Under the pieces are notes generated by a model. It searched no databases and was not told the origin of the DNA. It was given only the letters and a program-made list of their open reading frames with translations. Both the position numbers and the translations under genes were made by a program. A stretch of 64,000 bases of DNA, from positions 496,001 through 560,000 of the forward strand of contig JADANN010000351.1 of assembly GCA_018806985.1 (NCBI GenBank). Reading direction: 5' to 3'. The first letter of the stretch is position 1, and every line of letters begins with the position of its first letter. Below are positions 1 to 12,700 of this stretch, piece after piece. The DNA is from Angiostrongylus vasorum (Eukaryota > Nematoda > Chromadorea > Rhabditida > Metastrongylidae).

Positions 1-724
1 ATAATATTCCCTTTTGGAGGGTAACATTTACTTTTTCCTTTATTGCTTTCTGTTCCCTTGCTAAGTAAATCCGTGATAATAAGCGTTTATGAGGACCAAT
101 TAAATCGTAGTCATTTTGAGTTATAAATTTCGGTAATGAAGAGGTGGATTCCGGAGAAGATGCCTTTCTATTATATAGAATTTGACAGCACCATTTTATC
201 GCTTCGGTTTCCATCATACATCAAAGTTATGTAATAGCAAAGTAAATATTTTCCCATAATTTTGAATTTTGCTCAGTTCACTCGAAGTAATTGATGACAG
301 ATACATTGGTTTTCATCTCTACACTCTATAATATTTGTAAGTTAATTTGTTCTTCCCTATTGCTATTCTTTCTTTCCTCATTGCTCGCCACCACTTTTTG
401 GTTGGTTTGCAACTAGTGAAAAAGATTTTTTTTATCAGCACTGTGGAGGCAAAAATTTTATACTTAGTAAACTGGTGAGGTTCAACCCATGACGACCCGT
501 ATGGACACCATAGTACCCATACGCGTTTGGACCAACCAATAGTGTCCAGCTTCGAGTTAATGCGTTGTAGAACATTTTTTTTTACCCCCACTGTGTATAT
601 TCATTCGATAACTCATCAAAAGCAGTTTGAAATATTGTCAGTTGTCCAAGAAAATCGTTTTCTACACTTAGTGACTTACAAAAAAACCTTTTAAAAAGGT
701 TCATTGACCGGTGATTTAACCAAC

Positions 725-1105
725 AGTTAAGTGAAATAAAATCACGACGTTGCTGAGATGTTTGCAAAACTCCAAACCGCAGGTGTCCGATGTGGAACGA
801 ACGCGCAACTATCCTTTCCGGGGGCTAGCGCGTTCACCACCTCACCATGCGGGTCCTTTGTTTCGCCTTTCTCTCAGTTAGTTTTCTATCGAACAGTGCC
901 ATCAGCGATCACCCGTCGACAGGATTGATCTGGGGAGCCCACATCGGCATTGAGCCCAACTAAGCTGAGGCTGTAGTTTAAATCGTAGGTAGGGTAATAG
1001 CGCGTTCGTTCCCCACCGCAGACACTTGCGGTCCGGAGTTTTGCAAAAATTTCAGCAACGTTGTGGTTGTATTTCGCTTAATACCCTGCCGTAAAAATTG
1101 TGGTA
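725..1105. repeat. Family A MITE-like repeat with inverted ends
   Basis: The left end carries a segment reading through TTGCAAAACTCC and CCGCAGGTGTC. The right end carries its reverse complement, CGGAGTTTTGCAAA followed by GCAACGTTGTGG. The arms are about 60 bp. Between them are pieces shared with other copies, such as TTCGCCTTTCTCTCAG and CATCGGCATTGAGCCCA. Copies or parts recur near 3595, 34365, 37135, 39725, 50590, 51895, 55870 and 58945. Terminal inverted repeats with no coding capacity suggest a non-autonomous DNA transposon, though a SINE-like centre is possible. Confidence 0.7.
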
Positions 1106-3594
1106 GGCAGAAAATAAAAAGTGAGACGTAACAATTAACCATTGTTTCACTCTAATCACTATAATCATTGTATGTAATATGTAGATATAAAGAACACCGA
1201 AGTAGACTCAAAATAAATGCAGGGTACTTCCGTGTGGTGACAGCGATGTATATGCATAATGGAGCATGGTGACGCCCAGAAATACTAGCGTACTCGTCAT
1301 CCATAGCCACAGAACAATAGAGCAAAGCCACTTCTACAATTATACCATTTTTACAACCCCCCAAAGCACTCTAATCATCTAAACCAGAAAGTCCGACAGC
1401 CGAGGCTGTATGGCGCGCGTGTTCGTAATGGGTTAATTGGTACTGTCGGTGACTTATTTCGACTATTCAAACTACCTTGTCGTAATGTGAGACAGATAAT
1501 TCGAATAAGGCAGATTTCTCCAGAAGATTGAACTGTATTCTTATCTTTTATTCGAAATCTTCATCAACGACTGATTCACAATTAGATCACTCCGTAATGT
1601 TGTCATTAATGTTATTTTATGACGAAATCACATTCTAGTGAAAAAATGTCTATGTTGGAGACTCCTTTATCATTTCGAGTAATATTTATCTATGTGGTAT
1701 TTGTCTTAAGCAGTTCAGTTTTCAATTTTATAGTTAGTCACTTTATTCTACTAGTTCATTAAGTTTGACCGCATCGTTACGGAAAAGGGATCCAGAAAAC
1801 AGTTTAGGTTGCAGTCCATCAAATTTGTGATGTTTTCATTCCTCCACTATTTCTAACTACAATTTGAGCAAATATAAAACAAAGCAAAAACCAAAGTACT
1901 CACCAAATTCATCCTATCATCTCTCATTATAACGCTTCATAGAGTGTGAAAGTTGTAGCCTTGTTCATGAATTAATGTTTTTGTTCATCACACATCAGCA
2001 GAACATGTGGCTATGGGTTAACAAGTGGATGATTGCTGCATCTATGCTTCGTAGTTTTTTAAGTACATTTAAGTTGACCTGTGCCACAAAGTTTTGAGTT
2101 TCTCTTCATCTTGGTTTTTTCGCAAAAGCAAAGTTAAACTGTGCTTATGTGTACATAAACGACCTCATTTGAAATGTATATTTGCAATAGAGCAAATGAA
2201 TATCGATTTCGTGAGATATGGGCTTCTCGATGAAAACGTTTAACTTCGTTTCAGTCACCTTGCGTTAATAGTCTGTTCATCGCATTCGCAACGTAGTCCA
2301 ATTAATACTCTTCCTGTGTTTTCACTTACTGGTCAATATACATTTGGAAAGAACGGGAACACTCCATGGTGGTATGTGTACATAAGGAGAAGTTCCAAAC
2401 ATTATCTAGAAAGACTGGAGAGAAGCCTTTTATTATTCATGGTAGATCTGTTTAATTATTGCGTGCAAGGTTAAAGAAGTGCTATTTCTGTTAACTAAAT
2501 ATGTTTTCCATATAGAAACATTTCATTGTTATTATCTTTTAAAAATCTATATCCAGTTATTCCTCAAATGAGAACTGACGTGGTTATGGAACTAGTGCTT
2601 GTTGAACCAGGAACAGAAGCAGTAATGCGGTTGTGATGATGAAATGTTGTTAGGATCGAACTAGATATTTATCCACCGTTTCCCTCTAAAGTTCGAGTTT
2701 TTCCTTCGCTTTACCACATTTCGTATAGCGAAATAACTGACGACGTATTCATTCGTCGTTATTCTCTGTTAAGCCTAATCGATGTGGTACGTCATTGCTC
2801 GTTTAGTCAACTGCCGCTGAGGCGTCGTTGGCATGGATTCATGCAGAGACTGTCTCCAGTAGCAGAGTTCAAATGACCCGTTTTTTTTCATCCAATTACT
2901 TGGCGTCCCAAAAAACTGGGTAAACAATCGTTTTACCAGATTTCATCGTTTTTTACCGGACAAAACCTCAGGGCACTGAAGAATTTAACTTTCATTTAAA
3001 AAATTCACAAAATTCATTTCGATTAGTCTCTATGCATTTCTTATTGCATAATAACTCGATAACAAACGAAGACCTACATATAATATAGGAATACAATTGA
3101 GGTTACTTTGGAAATATTTCCATTTTGCCTTTGTGCTACCAAATTTTCCAAAACCAGTCTAAGTTCAATTGTTTCGATTGGACGAAGCCAGTAAAATCTT
3201 CTTCAGTTCATGCCATGTGTCAGGATTGCTTAGTAGGTATTGTTTTATCAACGAACTTCTGTTGGCACTCATACTTGTTTTTCTTCGTATTTCCTTTCAA
3301 TCTTTTTTTAAACAGTTTGATATTATGGGATTGATTCTTGTTCATCTCGCCTTCATCATTAATGTTACCTTTGATTGTAGTTTGGAAAGTGCGACAATGC
3401 TACGAAGTAGATTGCTTAGACAGTTTTAGCTGAATCATACTCATTTCCTTTCCTGAATTCCACTTTATGTATAACGCGGTTTTTTCTGGCTATTTAGGCT
3501 ATATTTTCACTATTGATCTTTGAAATGTTTCCGGTACTGACTTTGTAAAGATGAGGTTCTACATTAGTGCTGTGTTTATAAATGTTAGACGTGC

Positions 3595-4045
3595 AACCTC
3601 ACTGATCCTGAGATATTTGCAAAACTTGGACCTCGGGGCAGATTCGAACTCGCGGTTACTCTTTCCCGGAGGTTTACGTGTTACCCAGTGCATTATTTTT
3701 TTGAGATAGTAATAAGCATTAAATAATAGACATTAAGTAAAAAAAATAAAATAAATAGAAAGTTATGCATTCTGATTTCAACAACACCGTCAGCTTAACT
3801 GGATTCACTGCCAATTCGTGCTCGTCAGATCATTCCATTCACTGGTGATTGCTGATGGCACCATTACGGGTCAAAACCTGGCTGAGAGAAAGACGATGCA
3901 AGGGCCTCAGTGGTGCAGTGGTTAACACGTCAGCCGACGGAAGGGTAATCATGGATTCGAATCTGGCCTGCTGTCCAAGTTTTGCAAATATCTTAGCATT
4001 ATTGTGGCTGTATTTGGCATAATATTCGCGGGAAAGAAAATTAGT
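3595..4045. repeat. Family A repeat, tRNA-like centre
   Basis: This is a diverged family A copy. Arms with GAGATATTTGCAAAACTT and its reverse complement flank a centre holding GGTGCAGTGGTTAACACG (box A-like) and GGATTCGAATCTGG (box B-like). It may be a composite of a tRNA-like SINE inside inverted arms. Confidence 0.55.
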
Positions 4046-5030
4046 AGGGAGTAAGTAGAAAATTATATATTGACATACAACTTAATGTCTTTCAGGATCA
4101 ATTAAAATTTTGATTTATTTGCTCTAAGAAGGGTGTTCAGTGCTAGTGGCGCCTAACAAGAGACATAACTCTTCGAGGAAATTTTTATGAAAATCCGTTG
4201 GAGTATAAAACGAGAATAGAATATATATCGTATTTGCTGAGGTATTTCTATTTGCGGAACAGAGGTAATGTAACATAATTGGTTTTTTGGGCGTGCTTGT
4301 TGCAATGCATAATCGATTTCGTTGGAATGGAAGACCAAACTGCTTTAACGTTATCTTCACTCTTGATTTAGAATATATTTTTTAAGCCGTCATTCGTTTA
4401 TTTGCGAACTGAGGAAATAGAATGGCACTCATTTAACATATGACAGCGATATTTTCGCTGGTATTTCTCATATGAAGTATCTTTAAACACTCACTGGAAA
4501 AGCTACGTGATGCGTAGAATCAGCAGATTTAACACGGACCAAAAGCAACCAGGTACTTGGAAAGCGACACTGGTAAATTCAGAGGATCGATTATATTTCT
4601 TGACTGCACCAGATATCCTCAAACCTTCCACATCAACATATTTTTGACCTTCAAAGGTGCTCTTGTTGTCCGCAATAAATTGACTTCATGTCTAATTCTG
4701 CAGAATGACCGTGGTTAACTGCTGGTCTAAAGCGGTGAAAATGAAACGCCTCATAACCGTTTCAATGATATCTGTTCAGTAAACCAAGAAGTCTGTCCGA
4801 TTGTGACAGATCACAGGAACGAAAGGACATTTCATTGTTACGCGCTCTAATCATGAGATTGTTAACGGTATTTCAGCTGATAAAGGATAGCACTAGTTGT
4901 GTATTTGCTTAGATCTTTCCATTAATTAAATTGAACACTCGCCATCATCTTGATTCTTGACTCTGGAAAAAAAGGCGTTGCGTTTTAACCGTCGTAGATA
5001 ATCGTGCTGCACTTTATCTACCAATTTTAG

Positions 5031-8000
5031 GATCTTCTGTATCGTCGTATGCGATGTCTGGCCAACTATGAAGCTGCAAACAAGAATCTCGAGCGTGCAC
5101 GCGGTCGCAACAAAGACATTCCAAAGGTATATTTAATTCATAATATGAGATGTTTAAACCATCGTTTCTCCGCAGTGTTATTCTGTTTTTCCTTAGACTT
5201 ATCCGATTCATAATCTTAGTGGATAGTACGAGGAGAGAAACATATATCGTTCTACTCGTTTCACCCATTCTGACGTTAAATTCTTCAGGAACCAATATGC
5301 AGAATGAATTTGCAGCTATTTCGTCCATCTCATTTTAGAACGCGTTTACTTCGCTCTAATCAGTCCTCAGCCCAGTCTCTTCTCCGGAATAGTGAAAGTA
5401 GCGTAGTTAAATTGGCTTTCTCTTCTTGCTCTTTGTTTTCACGTCTTTGTAGGATACCAATGAGGAACTGCGATAAATTCAGATTTGGAGAACTAAAGGT
5501 CGACATCATAAGTGAGAAACTGTTCGAGCATAGTTGACTTCGTGTGTAACCCCAGTTTAATCGTATTTCACCAATATTTTCACTGCTTGACTTCGTTGTA
5601 GGGAACACCCATATTAAAGGTGCTGGCAATGGTGTACTGCTGGTTGAGCGACTATTTTAAACACTCCTCGATTTTGCTGCATCAAAATGAGGTTTATCAG
5701 GTTGTCACTTATTCCCTGTGAACATAGTGGTGATTCCTGGTAGCGGCTTATTAATACCCGAGATTTTGAGATTGGAATGAACCCCATATCACCTTAGTCC
5801 ACCGTGTAACCACTGAGCAACGTCTCCATTCGTCACTGGAGTCCAGCAGTGTCCCTTACTCGTTCGAGCGACACGATTGCTATCTATCGCACTTACAATT
5901 TTTCTTCTATTTTTGGCGAGTCTGTTTCCACGCTCATTATGTCTTGACTAAGTGTGAGGGAACTGCATTTATTCAAGGGTAGCTTGTGGAATGTGCCCAG
6001 AGATGCACGCCCTATTTTTTGGAAGCAACTCCGAAGCACTCAGCATGTCCTTTTTAACCGTTAAGGTTTTATGCATTTGGCTGATTTAATATGCACAATA
6101 TAATTAGCATACAAGCAAGCACATCCATGCATGAATGCGTAGATGTGGTCAGGTTTCTGCGGAACATATAGCTGACGCCAGTCTGCCACATTGAGACAAT
6201 TATTTTCTGATTTCACCTTGCTTCTCTGAGTTCTTGAAAACATGGACAGTTTGGTTTGCGTTTTATCAATGTTTTTTTGTTATCTGAGAAACCGATAATT
6301 GGCTTGAGGTCAATGGTTTCTTTTTTCATAGAAAACGATAATGAGTTTTTTTCGGAGAATTTTCGAGGATATCGTAGTTGTCAAGCTTCTCGTCGTTTAG
6401 GTGATTCTTAATGTTCGAAAACTTGGGAGACTGAGGCCCTGCTTACTTGTTGTACGGTCGTGAAGGAGAATAGATACCCTACTTTAAATCCTGTAGTTGC
6501 CTCTGAGTCAACTATGCAGCATGAGGTCAAACGCCATTGAAAGGTTGCTCCACAGATCTTTTCTATAGTTCTCCCTTTACATTACTGCAATCTAGTAATG
6601 CTGCTGTATTCAGCGTTTAGCCTCAACAATCCCATTCGGTTCCAGCAGCTCTTTAAAGAGCAAACTTTGTGACTGAGTTGCCTGCTGCTTTTTGTTTAGG
6701 CACAAAAAGACATGGCTATTTTTGTTCTCGTAACTAATTCAGTGCTAATTTGCACCCGCAGCTTTCCTCAATATGTTTTATCGATTCAGGTGAAAAAAGC
6801 AAATGCGTCGTTTTCTTGTTCAGCAATCGCGAGGTTGTTAAACAGCATACATTTACTTCCATAGAAAAACACAATACAATACAATAGTAGCTGACGTTTC
6901 GGCAGTATCGTCTTCTTCAGAGCCTGGAAGGGTATACTGACATACAATTTACTAGGCCAAACGCTTCAATGACACTTACAAAGAGACGAAAAACTCCATG
7001 GTAATTACATGGTCAACAGCTTCTCGAAAAAAAACTCACCGCTTTTTTTCGTTACTTCCAATGAGGAAGATTAGGACAGCTGATTATAGTCGCATATGGT
7101 TGATGACTGCACCACCCTACATCAGAAATTGACGCGAACATACGGGCTCAGGTCGCGTATGACCTCTGGGCATTCATCCCTGCTATTCATTGTAGGGTTT
7201 TTGGCATTTATCCAAAAAGCCTCAAGAAGTTTTCGCGCTGGTGTTCTAGTCTCCTGCGCAAGGATATTGACTTTTACTTCAAAATCGTCCCCGCTGTGCT
7301 TTTGCATCCTATGCGTGCCTAGTGGGGTACTTTGTCTTAGTTTTCGTTTGCCATCTAGGTGTTCTTTTATACGGATACACAAAGGCCTGCCCGTTTCGCC
7401 AATATATTCATCTCCGCAATTATTACACGAAATCAGGTATATCGTACCTGAACTCATGCAATCACCATCCCTGCCGTAAAGGGCAGATTACGCAATTTGT
7501 TGTTTCGCATAGACGGTCATACAGGCGGTTACGAACTAACTGACGACGTAGAGTAGCTGGTGGTATTTCAACTATCGCTACCGATTCCTCTAGACCTGCC
7601 CTTCTTAAGCATCGTTTAATCGCTACGCTTACTTCATCGCTAATAAAGGGCAGCATAAACGGGACTTTCTTTTGGCCAAGTGTTTCGCTTGGGCGCGTCG
7701 CTCTCCTTCTAAACTTATCTCGTGGGGTTACTATTTCGTAGCCATTGGAGATGGCTATTTGCCGAGCCAAGTCGCGCGATTCTTCCTTTAGTTCCCCTGG
7801 TTGTGCACACAGAGGTGGCTGTTCGAAACATGTTTCTCACAAGCGCCCTCTTTGTGTGTGAAGGGTGGGAAGAAAGGAAGTGAACGAGGATGTTCTTGTT
7901 ACTTGGCTTTCGGTACCACTTTGTCAGGTAACCGCTACTTGATAGGCTTATTTGGACGTTTAAAAACGGAAGCCAGTCTTTTCTCGGTTTCTCCCGGGTG

Positions 8001-9755
8001 AACTTAATGTACTCAGACTGCTCGTTCAATAATTCAAAGCATTTGTCCATCTCCTCCTGCGTAGAGAAGATGACAAAACAATCATCTACATATCTGCAGT
8101 AGAGTAGTGGCCGGAGATCGAGAGCAGGGGCTTCTATCTTAGACATGAATACAATGGCAAGGCTTGGTGCTAGTCGCTGTCCCATAGCCAACCCCCTTAT
8201 TTGCGCGAAATATTTCCCAGACCATCTGAAAATCGAGCAGTTTAGGCACTCCTTTAGGAGAGCCATTAGCTGCTGAATGGACAAGCCATGCATATTTATT
8301 CTTCCTTCATGTTTAACAAGAAGTTCGAAGATGGCTTGCATTGCGGAGTCATTCGATACGTTGGTGTACAACGCAGTAACGTCGAAGGACTCCATCACGT
8401 ACGCATTATTAGGAGACGCGTTACGTAGACGTTCTAGGAACATTTGGGTGTTTGTGAGGTGAGTTGGAATATGGTTAAGCAACTGGGTAAGTATTAGGCT
8501 TAAAAAACCAGGTTATTCTATCCGTTGGCCCGTCTACACAGCTGATGATGGGTCTAACCTTAAGTGATGACGGATTGGTTGACGCAAGATCATCAGGTGA
8601 TACCAACTTATGTGTTTTAATAAGTAAGTATAGGACGGGCGATTGCTGAACAAGGAAACGACGCATTCATATTCCAATGCCGAGGTTAATAGAAAGTCGA
8701 TCCTGGGAACTGAAAAAGCAAAGTTAGATATTCTGACCTGCAAGTTCAAGACGTGATTTGTCAGAATGGAGGCGATCTCTCCAGGCCATGTGTACTCAAG
8801 TCTGCCCGTAAATAATGTTCACCGCGCCGAGTGTTTCCATCAAACATGATCTGCCGTCACGAGGCAGATCTTTGCATCTTGTGTACCTCTCGTCGGTCGT
8901 ACAACTTGGTGACTAGGATTTTTTTGATCATCCGTTTCAACTCATTGTTATTTTCCCCCGTTTAGAGCTTGCTTTTTTATATGCTTCCTCCGGAATGTTT
9001 CAGATTATACTCTTGCATAACAAACTGGAAAAGGATTCAAACTGGTTTGAACGTCAAGAAAAACCTTGGAAATGATATAGTCAAGGGTTATCTTGTTTCG
9101 TTTCCCAATTCAATATGTGGTAGTACAGATTTGCACCTGTCTAGTCTGCCGAGTGAAAATCTCTGAGCGCTTGGGTGAATTTGGCACAGAATAAATCACA
9201 TTTCGAAACCCATATGTACTTCCGACCATGATGAGCCGCTGGTGGTATATTTACATGTGTGTGTACATATTTACACATATGTATAAACATGTATTATATA
9301 TACACATGTACATATGTATATATATACAGCTACAGTTACATTGTAGTTACATTATACTTACTTGGATGGCCTGTCTTCACTGGTTGTGCAGGCCCAAGTA
9401 TAATTTCTGTTCTCCGTAAATTTGCTGCTTTAGCCATTTTTAGTTCTCTGGAGTCCCGAGGACAACCTGGCCAATGTCTGCCCCAAGTCCTCACCACCAC
9501 AGGTAATAGTCGCCTTTGTGGATCAGAAGGAGTTTGCCACCATAAGACTAGCTTGATACCAGGACGGTGGTGGTTCCTGGCATTGTTTTACTCTTGACTA
9601 GGCTTCTTGATGGAAACCCCAGCCTCCACCTCAATTTGGGAGACCCTACCGGGGGGACGATTCCATCCGCTGCACATCGCAGCCCGATACACAGGAACAC
9701 CTCCAAACCAGGATGAGTCGGTAGACCGTTAGGACAGTTATGCTATATAGTATTG

Positions 9756-9794
<39 letters not shown>

Positions 9795-12700
9795 TATATA
9801 TATACATATACTATATATATATACACATATATGTACATATATGTGCGAACTGTGCATTAAAACATTGAATACTTTTAAGTTGACTGAGATATAGTAATAA
9901 GTTTTTTACCGACACTTTTAAAACATGAACTCATGCACAACTTTATTAATTAAAGTTGAAACCACTAGGATATACAGCTTTTTATCGTTCATAGAATTTG
10001 TATGTATTAAGGAGACATTTGAACTTGAAATTTACTTTAGGGATGGTCTAGAAGTGGTGCTCACTTGGCTAGACGTTCGATCAGGACGCTGAACTCGAGA
10101 GATTCGTAACGCGGTTGTTCAACTTTTCCAACGTTGTTTATGTATCGTGTTGTCGAACGCTGTCATGTAGAAACATTGAACGCTTTCTGTTGACAGTGCT
10201 GGATATGTACGTCGTGGTTTTGTAACATTTTACGAATTTCGCATTCCATTTCTCAGCACTGATTGTTTCGTCAACATTGAGGAAGCTGTTGGGGATCAAT
10301 TCGACTGTACTCAACTAAATAGTCACCATCACCTTTTAGTACAATTTTCTTTTGGAAAATGTTTTTGAAGGTTCGTTATGGTCCTGTCAATCTGCTGAAA
10401 ATCGTCGTTGGTTCTCGTATAAAATCCATTTTTCGTTGCAGTGTCGAGAACTGGGTCGCTTTTGTGCATAAACCAAGCGAAGAGCAGATTTATGATGACG
10501 AGATTTTTCACATTTCAATGGCTTTCAAGGGACAGACGACTGTTGAATGGTTATCGTTCGAGTTCTGCATTCTGTCGATTTATTTTTTAATCGGTCAGCT
10601 TCACGCGGTTGTCGTGAGCTAACGATGGACCTTCTTCATCATCAAGTTTCATGTCTCCGATACGAAGCTTCAAACCATCTGTTTAGTGTACATTCGGAAT
10701 CCTAAATCACACCTGTAAAATGGAATATTGCGCTTATTATTGTTCTAAATCAAGTGTCAAGAATACTTCGAAAATTAGTTATCACCTGTCGTCCCGTTGA
10801 TCGTCAACTGACTCAAGTGGGCGCTACTTGCTCAGGGCACCCGCTGAGCATCATGTTTATCTTGTAGGGTTCTTGTGAACAACTGTGACCATCGGCTTGC
10901 TGGTCTTCCTGTTGTTCGTTTGACGTTCAGAGGAATCCACTCGCTCACGGCTCTTGTCTATCGATTATCGTTCGTACGTATTACGTGTCCGCCCACTTTA
11001 TCTTCTCCATTTCGGCGTTTTATGGGCCAGAATAGTTTTATAACAATTATTCTTTAAAATAATGTTCATTAACAATGTGAACGAGTATGCATTACTAACA
11101 TCGCTCCATCACTTTTCGTTTGGTCCAAATTTGACATGCAGAATTTACTGAGGTGGTGTTTAACATTCACGGATCTCATTCTCTGTATCTTTTTTTATTT
11201 CCAGTAGTTTTCCAACCATTTATCTTTATATTGTGGTAAATAGTGTCATTGTCTTACAAGCTGTGTGGCATATTCTAGGCTGAGACTGAACAACAGGAGG
11301 CATGCAAAAAATTTGAGGATATCAGTGCATTAGCAAGGACCGAGCTGAAAGATCTTAAAAAGCGCCGTGTGCTGGCTTTTAAGAAGAATCTTGCTGATCT
11401 TGCCGATCTTGAGATTAAACATGCTAAGGTACGTAAGGCTAACAACTTCAGTATGCAAAGCATCGGTAAATCAGAATAGATTTTATACATAGTTAGTATA
11501 ATAACAAACTTTGTTTTGTGTTACTGAAGACCATACACTTTATCAAAATAGCTTTTTCGAATGTAGAATGAGATGAAAACCGGACACGATAAGCATCGCT
11601 GGGAAGTTTTCTGTTTATTCGACTAGGAAAGAATACAGACGTTATGCTGTAAACTTTCTGTTATAACATTAACTCTTATTTTATTTTCTTATTTCTACTA
11701 GCTGTACAACAGTCTATTTAATCTGACTTGGATTAGTATTGTATCTTCCAAAATTGCAGACATAGAAGGATCATTCATTGGTAGATCCCACCGATTACGC
11801 TCACTCTTCGCTTGTTTTCTTAAACATTTCTCTATTCTTAGTCCTCAGCTACGACAACTCTAAAAAATTACTTTAGGAGAAAAGGAAGAAAAGTAAATAG
11901 TGATAATTATGCCCTCATGGTTCTTATTCATTGCTAGTCACCGAAGTTATTCAAGGTCGTCCTTTTCTTCGATATTCCGAATCCGAATGTTGATGGGACC
12001 CAATCTGAATGTTATTTCAGAGATGTTAAACAAGGATTATTGAGCTAGAAATTTTTCTTCTATCTCATTTTGAACAACTCGACATCCCATGTTTTATGGA
12101 TTCCAATACGTATTGCATTCAGTTCGTTTTCTCGTATAATCATCCATGATAGTCCTCATGTTTGTGTGTTGGTTCAGCTACTACTTGACGATCTTGATCG
12201 CCTCTACGAATCTCGCTGAATGCTAGTCAGATCCAATTCCCCTCAATTCCTGAGATATCTGTATTAGGGGTTTCTCCGTTCTCGTTACAGGGAGTCGCCA
12301 CGTTTTATCAACTGAGAGGAGTTAGTAGCTCTCAGAGCAGTATGAGTACCAATCCTTGACCATGGGAGGATAGGAAGATCAGTGGGACCAAGGTAGGATT
12401 GAACCAGCATGGTGATCGTTCTAAACGGCATCACTGTTAGTGCACCACAACCAATTTTTTTCTGCAACCCTTCACAGTAAAATTTTATGGTATTTAGCGT
12501 AGTAATGAAGTGTGCAAGTTGTTGTATAGTTCTCGCATTAAATTTCTAGTAGCTCATTTAATAAAGAGCAAACTTGTTGCGAAATCTTTGTAATATGTGA
12601 TTTGACTTGGTAGTACATTTTAAACCGTAGCTAGGTTGTCGAAACATTTCTATCAGTACTTTTGTACACTGATAATATCTCTGTGAAAATGATGCATCGT

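Larger units (their letters stand above)
1..5030. other. Presumed snx-6 intron or upstream DNA, no exon recognised
   Basis: This stretch precedes the first recognisable snx-6 exon. The upstream exon should end in frame 0, just before the Asp-Leu-Leu-Tyr-Arg-Arg segment of the BAR domain, and I could not find it here. The only structure I can support is two copies of inverted-end repeat family A, near 725-1105 and 3595-4045. The remainder is AT-rich with short random open frames. Confidence 0.5.
6798..8750 (-). mobile_element. Penelope-like element (RT plus GIY-YIG), decayed
   Basis: Penelope-like elements (PLEs) are retroelements with a telomerase-related reverse transcriptase and, in many lineages, a C-terminal GIY-YIG endonuclease. 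Read leftwards, this copy shows a Penelope-type RT (about 8666 to 7790), a linker (about 7780 to 7480) and a GIY-YIG domain (7457-7122). These are followed by a 3' tail to about 6900 and a hammerhead-like motif. Three single-base frame changes break the reading frame, near 8501-8506 (T run), 7796-7799 (G run) and 7475-7485. The N-terminal RT region seems truncated near 8750. At the far end (6798-6840) is an inverted copy of part of the coding region. Related terminal fragments lie at 25617-25873 and 49555-49800. Confidence 0.88.

Noticed and set aside
7096..7479. 127-codon plus-strand frame
   Set aside because: It lies opposite the GIY-YIG domain of the Penelope-like element and has no features of its own.
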